DNA of 64,000 bases from Megascapheus bottae (Eukaryota; Chordata; Mammalia; Rodentia; Geomyidae), in assembly GCA_024803745.1 (NCBI GenBank), contig JANJXV010000020.1, forward strand, positions 21,378,777 through 21,442,776. The letters are read 5' to 3'. Below are positions 22,971-34,590 of this stretch, one piece after another (positions within the stretch are counted from its first letter, which is position 1; each line of letters begins with the position of its first letter). A program made the position numbers and the translations under genes. Under the pieces are notes generated by a model. It was not told the DNA's origin. It was given only the letters and a program-made list of their open reading frames with translations, and searched no databases.

Positions 22971-23235
22971 GGAAAACTCAGGATTATAGGAAAATTAAAC
23001 TTATTTGGCTGATACATGAATTCTTTGTAAATTTTTAGTTTAGGTAGTTGGCACAATGGGTGTTGCCAGGATACTAGGCAAAATTACATAATGCAACACA
23101 TTGTGTTGTTTCCTTTTGATTATACTTCCTTTTAGGATCCCCTTTTTAAGCTCTAGTCTTAAGTTTTGAAAATATAAACTTTACCTTTTAATTAAATTTC
23201 TGTTCATGCATGGTTCCTACAGCTCACTTTTTGTG

Positions 23236-23360
23236 TGTGTGGTTTTGTTTTTGGAAATAGGGTGCTGCTAAATAGCCTGAGCTGTCCTTGAACTTGTGAA
23301 CCTCCTACTCCAGCTTCTCAAGTGCAGGAACTATAAATATGTCCTAATATGACTGGCAAC
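23236..23360 (-). mobile_element. B1-like SINE, antisense
   Basis: Reversed 7SL-like monomer: atagcctgagctgtccttga, then cctactccagcttctcaagt. Confidence 0.65.
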
Positions 23361-23901
23361 AATTATTTTTAATTAATTTTACTTGTTTTAGAAGTGTTAA
23401 TGTTTATGTGTGCAACTAAATGTAGTATATTCAAGTTAATTCAATGAGTCTTAAAGATGGAGCATTTTAAATGAGAATTTCTTAACCTAAATGATTCTAA
23501 TGACAAAGTATTTCTGGTGAGATTTATGCTAAGCTGTCATGGCAAGGAGACCTCCACATAAATATGTAGAATTTGTTTTTCTCTTATTCGATCGTTAAAA
23601 ATTGAATATGTTTCACTGGCTTTGTGGAGACCTGCTGGTTTTATTCCCTAGGATCTTGCTCTTGTCTGCATTGTTGAAATTGATTCATAAGCACCTTTTC
23701 TCACTTCTATATCTTTTCATTTTTGAGGATCCCCTAACCAGTTTTAATGATACAGATCAGAAGTTCTATATATTATTTTGGATCACCTTTAATTGTCAAG
23801 GACTTTGTTATTTAGTCACACTTACCTACCTGTAAATAAAGTCTTCAAGCTATCCTACCAAAGGCTTAGCTAAACATAAGATGTTCTAATATCAAAATAT
23901 A

Positions 23902-24010
23902 GGGGAATCTGTGGTTCTCACCTATAATCTCAGCACTTAGGAAGCTGAAGCAGGAGGATTGCAACTGCCGGACCCTGTCTCAAAAACAAAACAAATAACA
24001 GGAAGAAAAA
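23902..24010 (+). mobile_element. B1-like SINE
   Basis: tgtggttctcacctataatc, gaagctgaagcaggaggatt, then gaccctgtctcaaaaac and an A-rich tail; a single 7SL-like monomer without the ID-like half. Confidence 0.75.
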
Positions 24011-25610
24011 GGAAAGGAGGAAAGAAAAAGAACAGCAACAACAATAGCAGAAAGGAATGGATGGGTGGGGTACTGCATTCCTTTCAGTCGTTTTATTGTA
24101 GCTCTTCAAATTATGCACAGTCTTTTCTCATGCATAAAAAATACCAGTTAATCCTGGTTCATCATGATGTGATGATTTATACACTAAAGGACATTCTTGT
24201 TTGTGTTTTCCTAAGAAAGCTCCAGTCGTTTGGGCAAGAAGAATGGGGATATTCATGATAGTTGCTAGTCTGTTGAACAGTAAGACATTTTGCTTTAATA
24301 GTGGAGTTAGGTCTTAGTAGAACCCTAATTCTGCTTTTGAAGAAGATTCTTTTCCTTTGTACTCCATTATCCCTGACTTTACTCTTTGGGAGTTGCTCTG
24401 CACTATCCTTTGTGGTTGGTTATATGTGAGTGTGTCCTTATGGAAAGCCCAGCTACCTCCCTACCTTGGTATCTGTTGATGTAGATTTGGCTACCAAGGT
24501 ATTCTGTATTATTTTTGTGTTTTTGCTAATAGCTTCAAAAAGTAAGTTTACATTTTTTTCCTCTAGTGAGTTATATATGAAAATGTAGATCTCCTTTGAT
24601 CACAATTAAGCCTGAAGATTTGTTAATTTGTTGGTTATTTTTCTCAGAAAGTCTAACTCAATCTGAGTTCAAGTTAGTAAGTGTTTTAGTGTAGTACTAC
24701 TCTATACCTGCTTGAACAAAGCTTAGAAGCAAGGTGAAATTAATAAAGTTGAACAGTAAGTCATTTAAGGACTTACCAAGCAATGTTATCATTTTGAAAT
24801 GATAAAAATCTGTATATCACCTATTTATATAGTACATATATGATCAACTACTAGACATTTGTGTACATATATTTGTATGTATATGTGTATATATAAAAAC
24901 AACTATAGATGCAAAGCAGGAGTAAAATCATGAATAAAAACAAACTTGGAAATAATAGAGACAGTGTGGTTACTTGGTAAAGCCTAAAACTATTTGAACA
25001 TGCTCAAGAATGTAAAAAGAAAACATAAACTGGAGAAATTGAAGAGTCCCTAGAGAACCACTGAAATTTGAAGGTAAAAAAAAAACTATCCAAGAATTTG
25101 AAAAATACTTCTGTTTTTCCAGATTAACTAGAAAATTGACATTCAGAAGACAGGTTCAAAAAATTTGCTTCTGACATATCAGCAAAATACTTTTTTTAAG
25201 TGGATTGATAGAGTGTTGAAAAGAGAGATAATGGAATTCTCTACCCATTGAAGTGATATTAAAAAAATAAAAATAAAATGACATTTCCAAATCAAAAAAG
25301 AAAAGTTGAATGTTTAAATGCCTTAAAGCAATTTTAAGACAAGTTTTCAGGCTGAGGAAGAATTATACTTGGTAAAAACCTGAAGCTAGATAAAGGAAAG
25401 AAGTAGTGCTAAATAATGTGGATCTACAATATGTAGAGAGTAAAACCAAACATTTTCCAACAATTTTAGAGCAAGGAAAAATAACAAAATAAAATATGTA
25501 TTTCACGTTTCTTTTGTTTCACAAAAGGAATAACACAGTGTGTTCCAGTTTCCTTTTGATACCAAGCTACTAAATTACTGAAGCAATGCTGACAGAAATA
25601 GTTTGGGGTG

Positions 25611-25728
25611 GATGTCCATACCACCCAAAATGCATCTGATCTGATCTGATGTGGGAAGCTAAGCAGATTTGGACCTGGTTAGTGCTTAGATGGGAGAAAA
25701 AGGTTTGACTGTAAATGTGTTAGGAAGA
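25611..25728 (+). pseudogene. 5S rRNA pseudogene
   Basis: The segment carries the internal landmarks of 5S rRNA in order: CCATACCACCC, then a degraded CTGATCTGATCTGAT, then GGAAGCTAAGCAG, then CCTGGTTAGTGCTTAGATGG. The first 85 bp or so align well; the last 30 bp are much diverged. The pol III C-box region (AAGCTAAGCAG) is nearly intact, but the 3' part that should form helix I has been lost, so it is a dispersed pseudogene rather than a working 5S gene. Confidence 0.88.
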
Positions 25729-25774
25729 TAGAATGGTGTAAAGTACATAGTCTAAGTTCCACTTCAGCTATAAG

Positions 25775-25885
25775 AGCTGGTACTGGTGGTACACAATCCT
25801 AGCCCTCAGAAAGATGAGGCAGGAGGAATCTGGGTTTGTACCCCTGCCTCTGAGCAGCATAGCAAAATTCTTTCTCAACAATATC
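25775..25885 (+). mobile_element. B1-like SINE
   Basis: Head ggtactggtggtacacaatc and gatgaggcaggaggaatctg followed by an internal 'ctctgagcagcatagcaaaa'. It starts about 50 bp after the 5S rRNA pseudogene. Confidence 0.65.
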
Positions 25886-26182
25886 AGCAAAAATAATTTC
25901 TTAAAAACACAGGATGACTTATAGACATAATGTTTTATTTCTTAAATTAATGTTTCTATGACATAATGTTTTATTTCTTATATTAATATGTTTCTATGAC
26001 ATACAAACCCTTAGCCTAATTTTTGATTAAGTTTTAAATACTAAGCCCCAGTGATTGTAAATAGAGATTCCCTCCTTGAACACTTGTTTGTTAAACTTGT
26101 CATTTAAAATATGATCTAAAAATCAACATTAATAAATTCTTTAAAAAAATAAACTCATAATTAGTAAGAAAAAAAATGTTTG

Positions 26183-26382
26183 CAGAAGGCCTAGTGGTAG
26201 AGTGCTTGCCTAGCATGCATGAAGACCTGAGTTTGATTCCCTGGTACCACATACATAGAAAAAAGCTGGAAGTGGTGCTGAGGCTCAAGTGGTAGAGCTC
26301 TAGCCTTGAGAAAGTCCAAGGTCAGTGCTCAGGCCCTGAGCTCAAGCCCAGGACTGGCAAAAAAAAAAAAAAAAAAAAAAAG
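26183..26382 (+). mobile_element. A-type SINE
   Basis: ggcctagtggtagagtgctt A-box region, gtttgattcc B-box region, full right unit to ccaggactggc and a pure A tail of about 22. Confidence 0.92.
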
Positions 26383-26408
26383 AATAATCCAAGTATTACG
26401 AGTAACTG

Positions 26409-26622
26409 TACTGCTGGTGTGGTGGCTCACTCCTGTAATCCTAACTTCTTAGGAGGCTGAGATCTGAGGATCAAGGTTCAAAACCAGTCAGGACACAACA
26501 GGACCTGCGATTCTTAGCTCCAATTAACCTCTAGAAAATGGGAAGTGGGGCTTGACTCAAATATAGGGCAGAGCCTTGAGCTGAACTGCTCAGGAACAGC
26601 ATGACCCACCAAAAACAACAAC
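26409..26622 (+). mobile_element. B-type SINE
   Basis: Head ctggtgtggtggctcactcc and right half from ggaagtggggcttgactcaa, with tail 'gacccaccaaaaacaacaac'. Confidence 0.88.
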
Positions 26623-26738
26623 AAAAACATGTAATAATAAATTTAGCTATTCAGACCAAACAGGCTGAGTGTTTACAATGTAAATTACCAGATCAGATAC
26701 ATGAGAAACTTGAATTTGTAATTAGAAAACATTCCAGG

Positions 26739-26827
26739 GCTGGGAGTTTTGCCTAGTGATAGACTGCCTAGCATACATGATGACACAGGTTCGATTCCTT
26801 GGTACCACATGCATAGAAAAAGCCAGA
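26739..26827 (+). mobile_element. Left half of an A-type SINE split by an L1 insertion
   Basis: Left tRNA-like unit (gttttgcctagtgatagact, then ggttcgattcc) and the linker agaaaaagccaga at 26815-26827. The matching right half begins with the same 13 bases at 27711-27723. Confidence 0.9.
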
Positions 26828-27710
26828 GGGAGGGAAATGGGGACAAAAATGGGAGAAGGGGTATCAACGTGTGAGAAGTAATGCACCTACTATCTGGTGA
26901 ATGTAACTGTAACCCCTCTGTACATTACCATGACAATAAAAAACAAAACCAAATAATGGCATTCGCAGGGAAGTGGATGAATCTAGAGCGAATCATGTTG
27001 AGTGAGACACATCAAGACCTAAGGAACAAAAGGCGCATGGAATCCTTAATATGTGGCTATTAGATCCAAAGAGTACAAGAGCGAGGACTCAATATTTGCA
27101 TACCCAATGCTGTGGACATGGTAATGGAAATATAAACATAACTATATAGACATAAAAACCTATGACTCTATAGACATAATGTTTTACTTCATAAACTAAT
27201 ATGTATCTATGACATACAAACCCTTAGCCTAATTTAGATTAAGTTCAAAAAACTATGTGCCAGTGATTGTATATAGGGATTCCCTTTTTGAACACTTGTT
27301 TGTTAAACTTGTCATTTGAAATATGATGTAAAAATCAATGTTAACAAATTATTTAATAAAAAAAACTAGGTAGATAAGGATGAGGCTAAATGAAAAGGAT
27401 ATGGAAACAAGAGCTTTATCTTGTGTGATTGTTGTTCTTAATGTACTATGTTATTTCTTTTTTTGTCCTTTGATTAATCTCATATTGTTACTGTATCTGA
27501 CTTTGTTACCTGGTATACTGTATATGCATTTACTTGTTTATTTATAATAGGAAGGGGAAGGGAGAAAACAAGATAATTGGGAGAGGGTAGGGAACGAAAT
27601 GGGGACAAAACCATGAGAAGGGTATCAATGTGTGAAAAGTAATGCACCTTCTACATGGGGAATGTAAATGTAAACCCTCTATGCATTATCATGACAATTG
27701 AAAACAAAAA
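26828..27710 (+). mobile_element. L1-derived insertion inside an A-type SINE
   Basis: Bounded by the 13-bp repeat agaaaaagccaga. In order it holds an L1 3' UTR end (26828-26945, to ttaccatgacaataaaaaac), an L1 ORF2 3' end (26957-27062, encoding FAGKWMNLERIMLSETHQD and more), a 200-bp segment also found near 25930, and a second L1 3' UTR with the same terminal block (27375-27705). Two 3' ends inside one target duplication point to a composite or tandem L1 transcript. The ORF2 piece is a terminal scrap without enzymatic domains. Confidence 0.8.
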
Positions 27711-27833
27711 AGAAAAAGCCAGATATGGTGCTGTGGCTCAAGTGGTAGAGCTCTAGCCTTGAAAAAAGTCCAAGGACAGCATGCAGGCCCTGAGTTCAAG
27801 CTCCAAGACTGGCAAAAAAAAAAAAATTCCACA
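27711..27833 (+). mobile_element. Right half of the split A-type SINE
   Basis: Starts agaaaaagccagatatggtg and runs through the right tRNA-like unit to ctggc and 13 A residues, completing the element interrupted at 26827. Confidence 0.9.
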
Positions 27834-28587
27834 TGTGAATTCAGGCTCATATTATTTAACCAATTGAAATTTAAAGAAAATTTCATTGCAATCTTATACC
27901 TTCAAAAAATATTGGAAAAGAGAATACTTCTTAATTTATTTTATGAAGCTAGCCTTAGCTTCATTTCAAAAGTGTACCCAAAACATTGCAAGAAAAACAA
28001 GCAGCTCTTCATCAACTTGGCAAGCCACAAAAGGTCAAATGTCAAATAGAGCCTAGCAAAACATTTTTTTAAAAAAGCATCAGGACTTTGAATGTTTGTA
28101 CTAGAAAGAAAATTGAGTTTGTATTTAAAAGTACAAAAGGAATAATAGTATATTATTTTTGTAAATATAAAACAATTGAAAAAATTCATTTATACTAATA
28201 ACTGACAATAAATCAGGAATAAGCAGGAATTTTTTTCAATGAAGGACATTTACAGAAAACCTACACCTAACATATAATGAAAGGCTGAATTATTTCTCAA
28301 TAGGTTTTGTAAGATAGTAAGGGTGTCCATATATATTAGTTGTAATATATAAGGCTAAAGCCTTATACAGGTGATTATTAGAACTCCTAAGTGAATTTAG
28401 CAGGATCATAGTATATAGAGAAAGCATAAAATCAGTTCTGTTTCCATATAGTAGTATCCAAATAATTAGTAGATATTGTGTGCTAGTATCTATTAATATG
28501 AAATACATATATGCAAGTTTTTAAGCCATATAATACACCTAATAGACCTACAGGTTAAGTATAATATTAATAAAAAATGCTACTTTG

Positions 28588-28810
28588 TATGTGTGCTGGT
28601 TCTGGGACTTTTTACATAAAGTCCTGGGTGCTGTCCCTGCGCTTTTCTGCTCAAGACTAGTGTTCTACCATTTGAGCCACAGCTCCACTTCCGGCATTTT
28701 GGTGGATATGAGTCTCACATATTTTCCTGCTGGGACTGGCTTTGAACTACAATCCTCAAATTTTAGCCTCTTGAATTGCTAGGATTACAGGTATGAGCCC
28801 TGGCTCCCCA
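28588..28810 (-). mobile_element. B-type SINE, antisense
   Basis: Right half with cttttctgctcaagactag and head ending ggattacaggtatgagccct. Confidence 0.85.
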
Positions 28811-29227
28811 AAAAAGTGCTACTTCAAGATATATATTTAATAAACAGATTGATGCCTAGTAAATTCAGAACATCAATATACTATTAAATGCCATGCACCC
28901 ATGCCTTTCAAATCTGGCCTGAAATAGGCCTTGTATCAGTAATAGTAAGAAGATCCAGGAAAACAGACAAAATATGTGCACAGACATGTCTTCAAAGGAA
29001 CTCATATTCTTTTTGGAAGAAGGGGATGCATATAAAAAGATAATCATTATCCAAGTTTGGATGATTAGGGTCCCTGGACCAACAACCAGTTTCTGAAAAT
29101 AAAGTTATTGAGTCACTTATGCATTGTTGGCAGCTGCTCTCATGCTAAACAGGTAAGAGTCGAATAGACCATGAAACCTGCAAAAACCTAAAATATTTTC
29201 CATCAGGACATGTTTATTCTTTTAAAA

Positions 29228-29555
29228 AAAAACATGTTTATTTTGACATTATGGGGTTTGAATTCTGTGCAGCGGTCTTTGCTAGACAAGCTTTCAATCA
29301 CTTGAGCCATGCCCCTGGCCCCTTTTACTTTGAGTTATCTTCTGATAGTCTTGCCCTTTTCCCCTGGGCTGGCTTTAGACTAATGTCTTCCTCCCTATAC
29401 CCTCTCCTGTGGCTGTGATTACAGCTATTACTACAACATCTCACTGGTTGAGATAGGGTCCCACAAGCATTTTTTTCTTTCCAGGCTGACCTCAAATCAG
29501 AATCCTTGAATCTCTCAACTTAATGGGATTTCTGATACGTTAGCACACCAAGTTT
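29228..29555 (-). mobile_element. Old composite ID plus B1 SINE, antisense
   Basis: A reversed ID-like unit (ggggtttgaattctgtgcag, tgctagacaagctttcaatc) is followed by two reversed 7SL-like blocks (tggctgtgattacagctatt and the region to 29555). Confidence 0.55.
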
Positions 29556-29984
29556 AATATGCTCCCTTTTAACAGAACCATTTTCTAGCCTCTGATCTAA
29601 AGAAACCCAACTCCAAGGGGGAAAGGATTTTTCTTTTGGAGGAGAGGGGTCTGGTAATCAAATATTGGTGGAAAAAGTTAGTCCAGTTTATTTTATTCAG
29701 GAAAAATCTTTTTGGCCCGAAATGATCATTTTTTAATAGCTGTATTGTCTCTTTTTAAAATTCATAATTAGTAAACAAAATCTTTGTGTTAAAGGCAACA
29801 ATAAATCACATATTTTTCTCTACGCCTTGGAAATCTAAGACAAAGAACTGAAAAGCTCTGACTCATTTTGAGGAACCATATTTCAAAGTCAAAACAGAGA
29901 TGTTGGTTTAGAATGTTAGCTATTTTAAACCAAGAGGAATCGTACTCAGAATGACTTCACCAGCTTGTGCTTCCTTCAGCAGGT

Positions 29985-30335
29985 TAAACAGTAACACTGG
30001 GCAAGCAAGAATGGGGACTGAAGCATGAGCTCCTTTCGGGGGAGGGGGCGGGTGACTGGTCTCTTACTGTTTAGGTTGTCTCCCTCATAGGATGTCTGGG
30101 CTCTCACCATATGTTCAGCATGTAGTCATTTGTGATCAGGTCAGCACTCAGAGACCCAAAAGTGAATATTCTTAGGGGTTTGGCAGGCCAGGCTTCTGTC
30201 TAGCGAGGCTGCCTGGTAGGTCTCAAATCTTAGGGAGTCATTGTTGCATCAGCAGTGTTCTGATTGGTTACACAGCCAGTTATGCTAGTCATTACATCAA
30301 CGGTTATATAAGTTGTTTACATAAAACATGTTTTG
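29985..30335. other. Unassigned GC-richer segment
   Basis: A segment clearly richer in GC than its flanks, with a G run at 30038-30052 and CTGATTGGTT (inverted CCAAT) at about 30260. No SINE or L1 motif and no coding similarity were found. It may be an old LTR or a regulatory element. Confidence 0.3.
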
Positions 30336-31996
30336 ACTTTTGTGTACCAACAGGTGTTAATCTTTTTTGAGCAAGTTGGCCATATGTTTATTTTTTGCAC
30401 ATTTACAGCTATAATTATTTTTAAGAAAATCATGTTTTCAGGAAAGGGAACATTTTTCCTGGGAAAGCTCATTTGCCTCTTTTCAGAGTTTTATTTATTC
30501 CTATTAAAATGTAGGATAAATTATCCTTTACCAAAAAAATTTCATTTCACACATCGCAAGGCTTCCACATAATTCAGTTTACTTAAACTTGTATTGCTGT
30601 TTTTCTCTGTCAGAATAATTTAATATATGAGCATAAAAACACCATGTAATACTTGCTTCAATATCCAAATATCTTTCCCAGGAGCATAATATGAAAAAGA
30701 AATGAAACTTTCTTTTATCTGTATTATATTTGATCATTAATCACTGATTTGATAGCCAGACTAAATTGCATGTCATGGGGAAGTTTTCTAGCTGGATCAA
30801 AATGTAATGAAAGAATGTGATTTTCACATCTGCACGGTACTTCTGCAAGCCCATCAAGTAGAGGCCTTCTCTACTTGCTCTTCTTTATCTCTCTCCTCTT
30901 TCCAGCCAAACCACTTTCATAGTATTTTATTCAGAATAGGTAATAAGAAGTCAAAACACCCTACCAATCTCAGTGCTTTGTAAGTTTTAAAAATTAGTTT
31001 CCATTGTATATTAAAATCTAATTTACCCTCATCTGTACAAATACTGCTTATTATGACTCTTGCCTTTCCTAAACTTCAGGATTGGCATTTAATGTTATTA
31101 AATCTTATCTATGAACAGTAGATTTTAATTAGACATTCTTTCTCCCTGTTTATATTTGTGAAATGTTTTTAATATCAAATTGACAAAAATCACAATAACA
31201 ATAAACTAAGTAAACAATAAGAATCATCACGAATATGCTATCTTCATTCACATTGTATGTAATCAGAGTCTTTAAAATATTATTTTAGAAATACTGTTAT
31301 AAATTGTTATAATGATTAACTTGTGTGTAGCAGAGATAAAATAATTGCTTTTTGTCTATCTAACAGCAAATGATCTCTTAAATATTTTCTGTGGCTGTGG
31401 TTTATATGAGATAATTCAAATCGAAATATATTTTTAAATTTTAGATTTTAGAGCAGTTGTAGATTCAAAGCAAAACTGAGTGAAAAGCACACAGTTCTCA
31501 TATATTCTCTGTGGCACAAATGTACAGACTCTTTTGCTGCCAATATCTATCCCAACTATTATAACCAAGGAACCTATATTAATATGTCATTGTCAACTAG
31601 AGCTCATCATTTATAATGTTCACTGTGCTGTACATTACATGGGGTTTAGCGCTAAGTATATTTTAGACAACTATTTTCATAAATGTTTTGCTATTAAGTA
31701 ATTATTATCTACAACTGTATCTTCAGTTTCTGTTGTAATTGGATTTTTACCATACTAGATTCTTCTGGTACTGGGTATATAGAATTGAATAAGCAAGTAT
31801 TTGTGGAGTGGAGTAAAATGGTAAAGAAAATTTTTTTTTTTTTTTTGCTGGAAGTCACCCTACCATTCTCCCTTCATGTAATTAGATATTTAGTAAAGGA
31901 AATTGGACTTATAGGAGTCAAGGAAGTTATTGAGCAGCCTCAGTGAAAACTTGATTGTTTTTGCGCGTTGACTAACAGTGTTTGTCTTATTCACAG

Positions 31997-32138
31997 TAAT
32001 TCTAGTACTGAATGGAAGTGGCTGGTAGACAGAGCAAGAGTTGGCAGTCGATGGACTTGGCTTCAAGCCCAGATTTCAGAGCTAGAATACAAAATTCAAC
32101 AACTAACAGACGTTCACAGGCAGATTCGTGCTTCCAAG
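31997..32138 (+). CDS. KANSL1L: KANSL1L second coding exon (residues 363-410)
   Basis: The acceptor reads cttattcacag and the donor AAG|gtatag. The first base completes the split Val codon of the previous exon. The translation contains [20 protein letters not shown] followed by an amphipathic helix ([13 protein letters not shown]), which is highly conserved between KANSL1L and KANSL1 and probably forms a short coiled coil. The length is 142 nt, entering in phase 2 and leaving in phase 0. It follows a 22.5-kb intron packed with repeats. Confidence 0.96.
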
Positions 32139-32329
32139 GTATAGTTTATGCTCTATTTTTGTTAATATTGTTAATCTGATAGTCTCTTCTCATTTCTTCA
32201 TACAAAAATTTCAAGAGTTTTATGAAAGTATAGACAGTTTGTGTTACGATTTTGAAATATGGATTGCTATAGATTAATGTTATCTTTGTATAAGGCCTTT
32301 GTATTTACTAAGATCATTTTATCGTACTT

Positions 32330-32745
32330 AAAAAATCTTATTTTATTGTTGGGGTGTTGTACAGAGGGGTGGATACATTACTTCTTGAATATTGTTAGTC
32401 CTCATTTTTTTTCTTTTTTATTGTAATTAGTAGAAGGGTTACAGTTATATTAATCAGATAGAAGGTGCATTATTTCACATACATTGATACCCCTTCTCAT
32501 GTTTTTGTCCCAATTTCCCTACCCTCTTCTTATCTTGATTTCCCCCTTCCCTATCCTATTTCTAATAAATAAACATATATACAATATACCAGATAACAAG
32601 ATAAGATACTGTAACAATATGAGAATAACCAAGGGACAACAAAAAAGATGAGAAATAACATAGTACATTAAGAACAACAATCACACATTATATAGCTCTT
32701 GTTTCCATATCCTGGAAGTCCTTTCATTTAGCCTTGTCCTATATG
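32330..32745 (-). mobile_element. L1 3' UTR fragments, antisense
   Basis: The block attagtagaagggttacagt through catagtacattaagaacaac matches a block at 55215-55500 that belongs to an L1 3' end. A shorter related piece (gttgtacagaggggtggata) sits just before it. Only 3' UTR is present, no ORF2. Confidence 0.8.
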
Positions 32746-33229
32746 GCCTTTTGTGTTACCCCTTATTTTATCATACTTTTTAAAGCCATTCACAGCTTAC
32801 TGGATATAGTTGATAGATATGAAATAAAGTATTTCTAAATTTCTTACTGTGATATATAAAATTTATTGTCCTAATCATTTTTACATGTACATTTTAGTGG
32901 TAGTAAGTAAAATGAGCCATCCTTAAGGAAAGTCTATGACTTTCCATCTTTTGAAACCAAAGATCTGTACCCATTAAACAGTAATTATCTCTTTCTCCTT
33001 CTTCATAGTCCCTGGCAAGCATATTCATATGGTTTTGACTATTAGTATTTGTTTGTTTGTTTGTTTTTGCCAGTCCTGGACTTTTTTTTTTTCAGGACTT
33101 TGTTCACTCTTAGTATAGTAAATCTAACATATCTAGGGAGTTATATTGCATATTACAGAGTTACATATATTGGATGTATGATTTTCAAATTTATTCTGAA
33201 TATTTTCTTCTCATATGGCTTGATTCTTC

Positions 33230-33475
33230 TTCTTCCCCCTGCCACGGCCCTCCCCCCCTCATTGTGGGACTTGAACTCCAGGCCTGGGCACTGTCCCTGA
33301 GCTTTTTTGCTCAAGGGTAGCACTCTACCACTTTGAGCCTCAGCAACACTTCCACTTTTCTGGTTAATTGGAGATAAAAATCTCACTGACTTTCCTGTGT
33401 GATTAGATTTGAACTGCAATCCTCAGCCTCATGAGTAGCTAGGATTACAAATGTGAGCCACCAGTATCCAGCCTC
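33230..33475 (-). mobile_element. B-type SINE, antisense
   Basis: Right half with gggacttgaactccaggcct and head agtagctaggattacaaatg to ccaccagtatccagcc. Confidence 0.88.
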
Positions 33476-33889
33476 GCTTGACTTAATTTTTTCAATTGTG
33501 TCTTTTTTAATAGCATATGTAAACACATCTTTTACTGTATTTTGTGGGAGTTTTTTTTAATGAATACTATTTGTTATTAGCATACACTAATAGTACAAGG
33601 CAGATTTTATTATGGTAATAGGTGTGTACAGAGTACTTTGAACTAATTTACCATGTCTATTATATTTCTTCACCCTCTTCTTTTTCCCGTTTTCTAACAG
33701 TATTTAGTGCTTCATGATGCTGTTTTTGTGTATGTGTGTGCATGCGTGTGTGCACACACATATCCTTTTTACCATTCTTGTACTCTCCTTTTCTCCTTTT
33801 CCTTCTCCTTTTCCCCCACTCCTTTAGACAGTCCTTTAGATATGCCTTGTCATTACTGTCCTCACCATTATTTACAGTCTAGATTCTAC

Positions 33890-34240
33890 ATATGAACAAA
33901 ACATCCAGGTGGCTTTTTGAGCTTGGCTTATTTCACTCAACATGATGCTCTCCAGTTCTATACATTTCCCTGTTAATGACATAATTTCATTCTTCTTTGT
34001 AGCTGAATAGTACTTCATGGTGTATATAGCTTACAGTTTCTTCCTCTTCATTGTTTGTTGGGTAGCTAAGCTGATTCTACAGCTTTGCTATTGTGAAAAA
34101 TGCTGTGATAAATACGGGTGTGCAGATTTTTCTTTAAAAAAAAAACAAAGGATTTAATTTTGATGAAATCTAGTCTATCACTTATTTCATTGTTGAATCC
34201 ATTTGAGAGTTATGTAAGATTCTTTACTACTGCAAGATAA
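33890..34240 (-). mobile_element. L1 ORF2 3' fragment, antisense
   Basis: Landmarks of reversed L1 ORF2: ttatttcactcaacatgatg, gctgaatagtacttcatggt, then ctattgtgaaaaatgctgtg. No intact frame. Confidence 0.75.
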
Positions 34241-34284
34241 CAAAAAGTTGTCCCTCTCTTGTCTCTTCTCTTCTCTTTTCTCTT

Positions 34285-34590
34285 CTCTTTTCTTATGGTT
34301 CTAGAGTTTTAGCTCAGGGTCTCACATTTACTAGACAGATGCCCTAATACTGGAGGATTGCCTTAAGTTCATTTTTGCTTTAGTTTTTTTTTAAAAGATA
34401 GGATCTAATGTTTGTCTAGGGCCAGCTCCTGACATGATCTTCTTACATATTCCTCGATGTAACATGTGTATACAACTATGCTTGGCTTATCATTGAGATG
34501 GAGGTCTCACTAACATTTTCCTAAGGTAGCATCAAATCTTTATCTTCCTGATCTTCACCTCCAGAGTATGTGGGATTATGGGTATGATGA
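34285..34590 (-). mobile_element. Old composite ID plus B1 SINE, antisense
   Basis: Reversed ID-like piece with catttactagacagatgccc followed by 7SL-like blocks around 'gtgtatacaactatgcttgg' and 'agtatgtgggattatgggta'. Confidence 0.5.

Larger units (their letters stand above)
9491..31996 (+). other. KANSL1L: Intron 2 of KANSL1L, 22.5 kb
   Basis: This is the largest intron in the window. It contains a PFDN5 processed pseudogene, a 5S rRNA pseudogene, a MaLR-type LTR, an ancient L1 of about 4.8 kb, a younger split L1 and more than 15 SINEs, listed separately. I saw no repeat or exon that I could name in 9495-9940, 10510-10870, 11520-12415, 12672-13910, 20200-20470, 20715-20910, 21645-22320, 22440-22910, 23360-23900, 24010-25610, 27835-28585, 28812-29228 and 29560-31996. 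No additional coding exon was recognised. Confidence 0.9.

Noticed and set aside
33060..33110. Start of an A-type SINE (gtttgtttttgccagtcctg)
   Set aside because: Only about 25 bp match before unrelated sequence follows; too short to list as an element.
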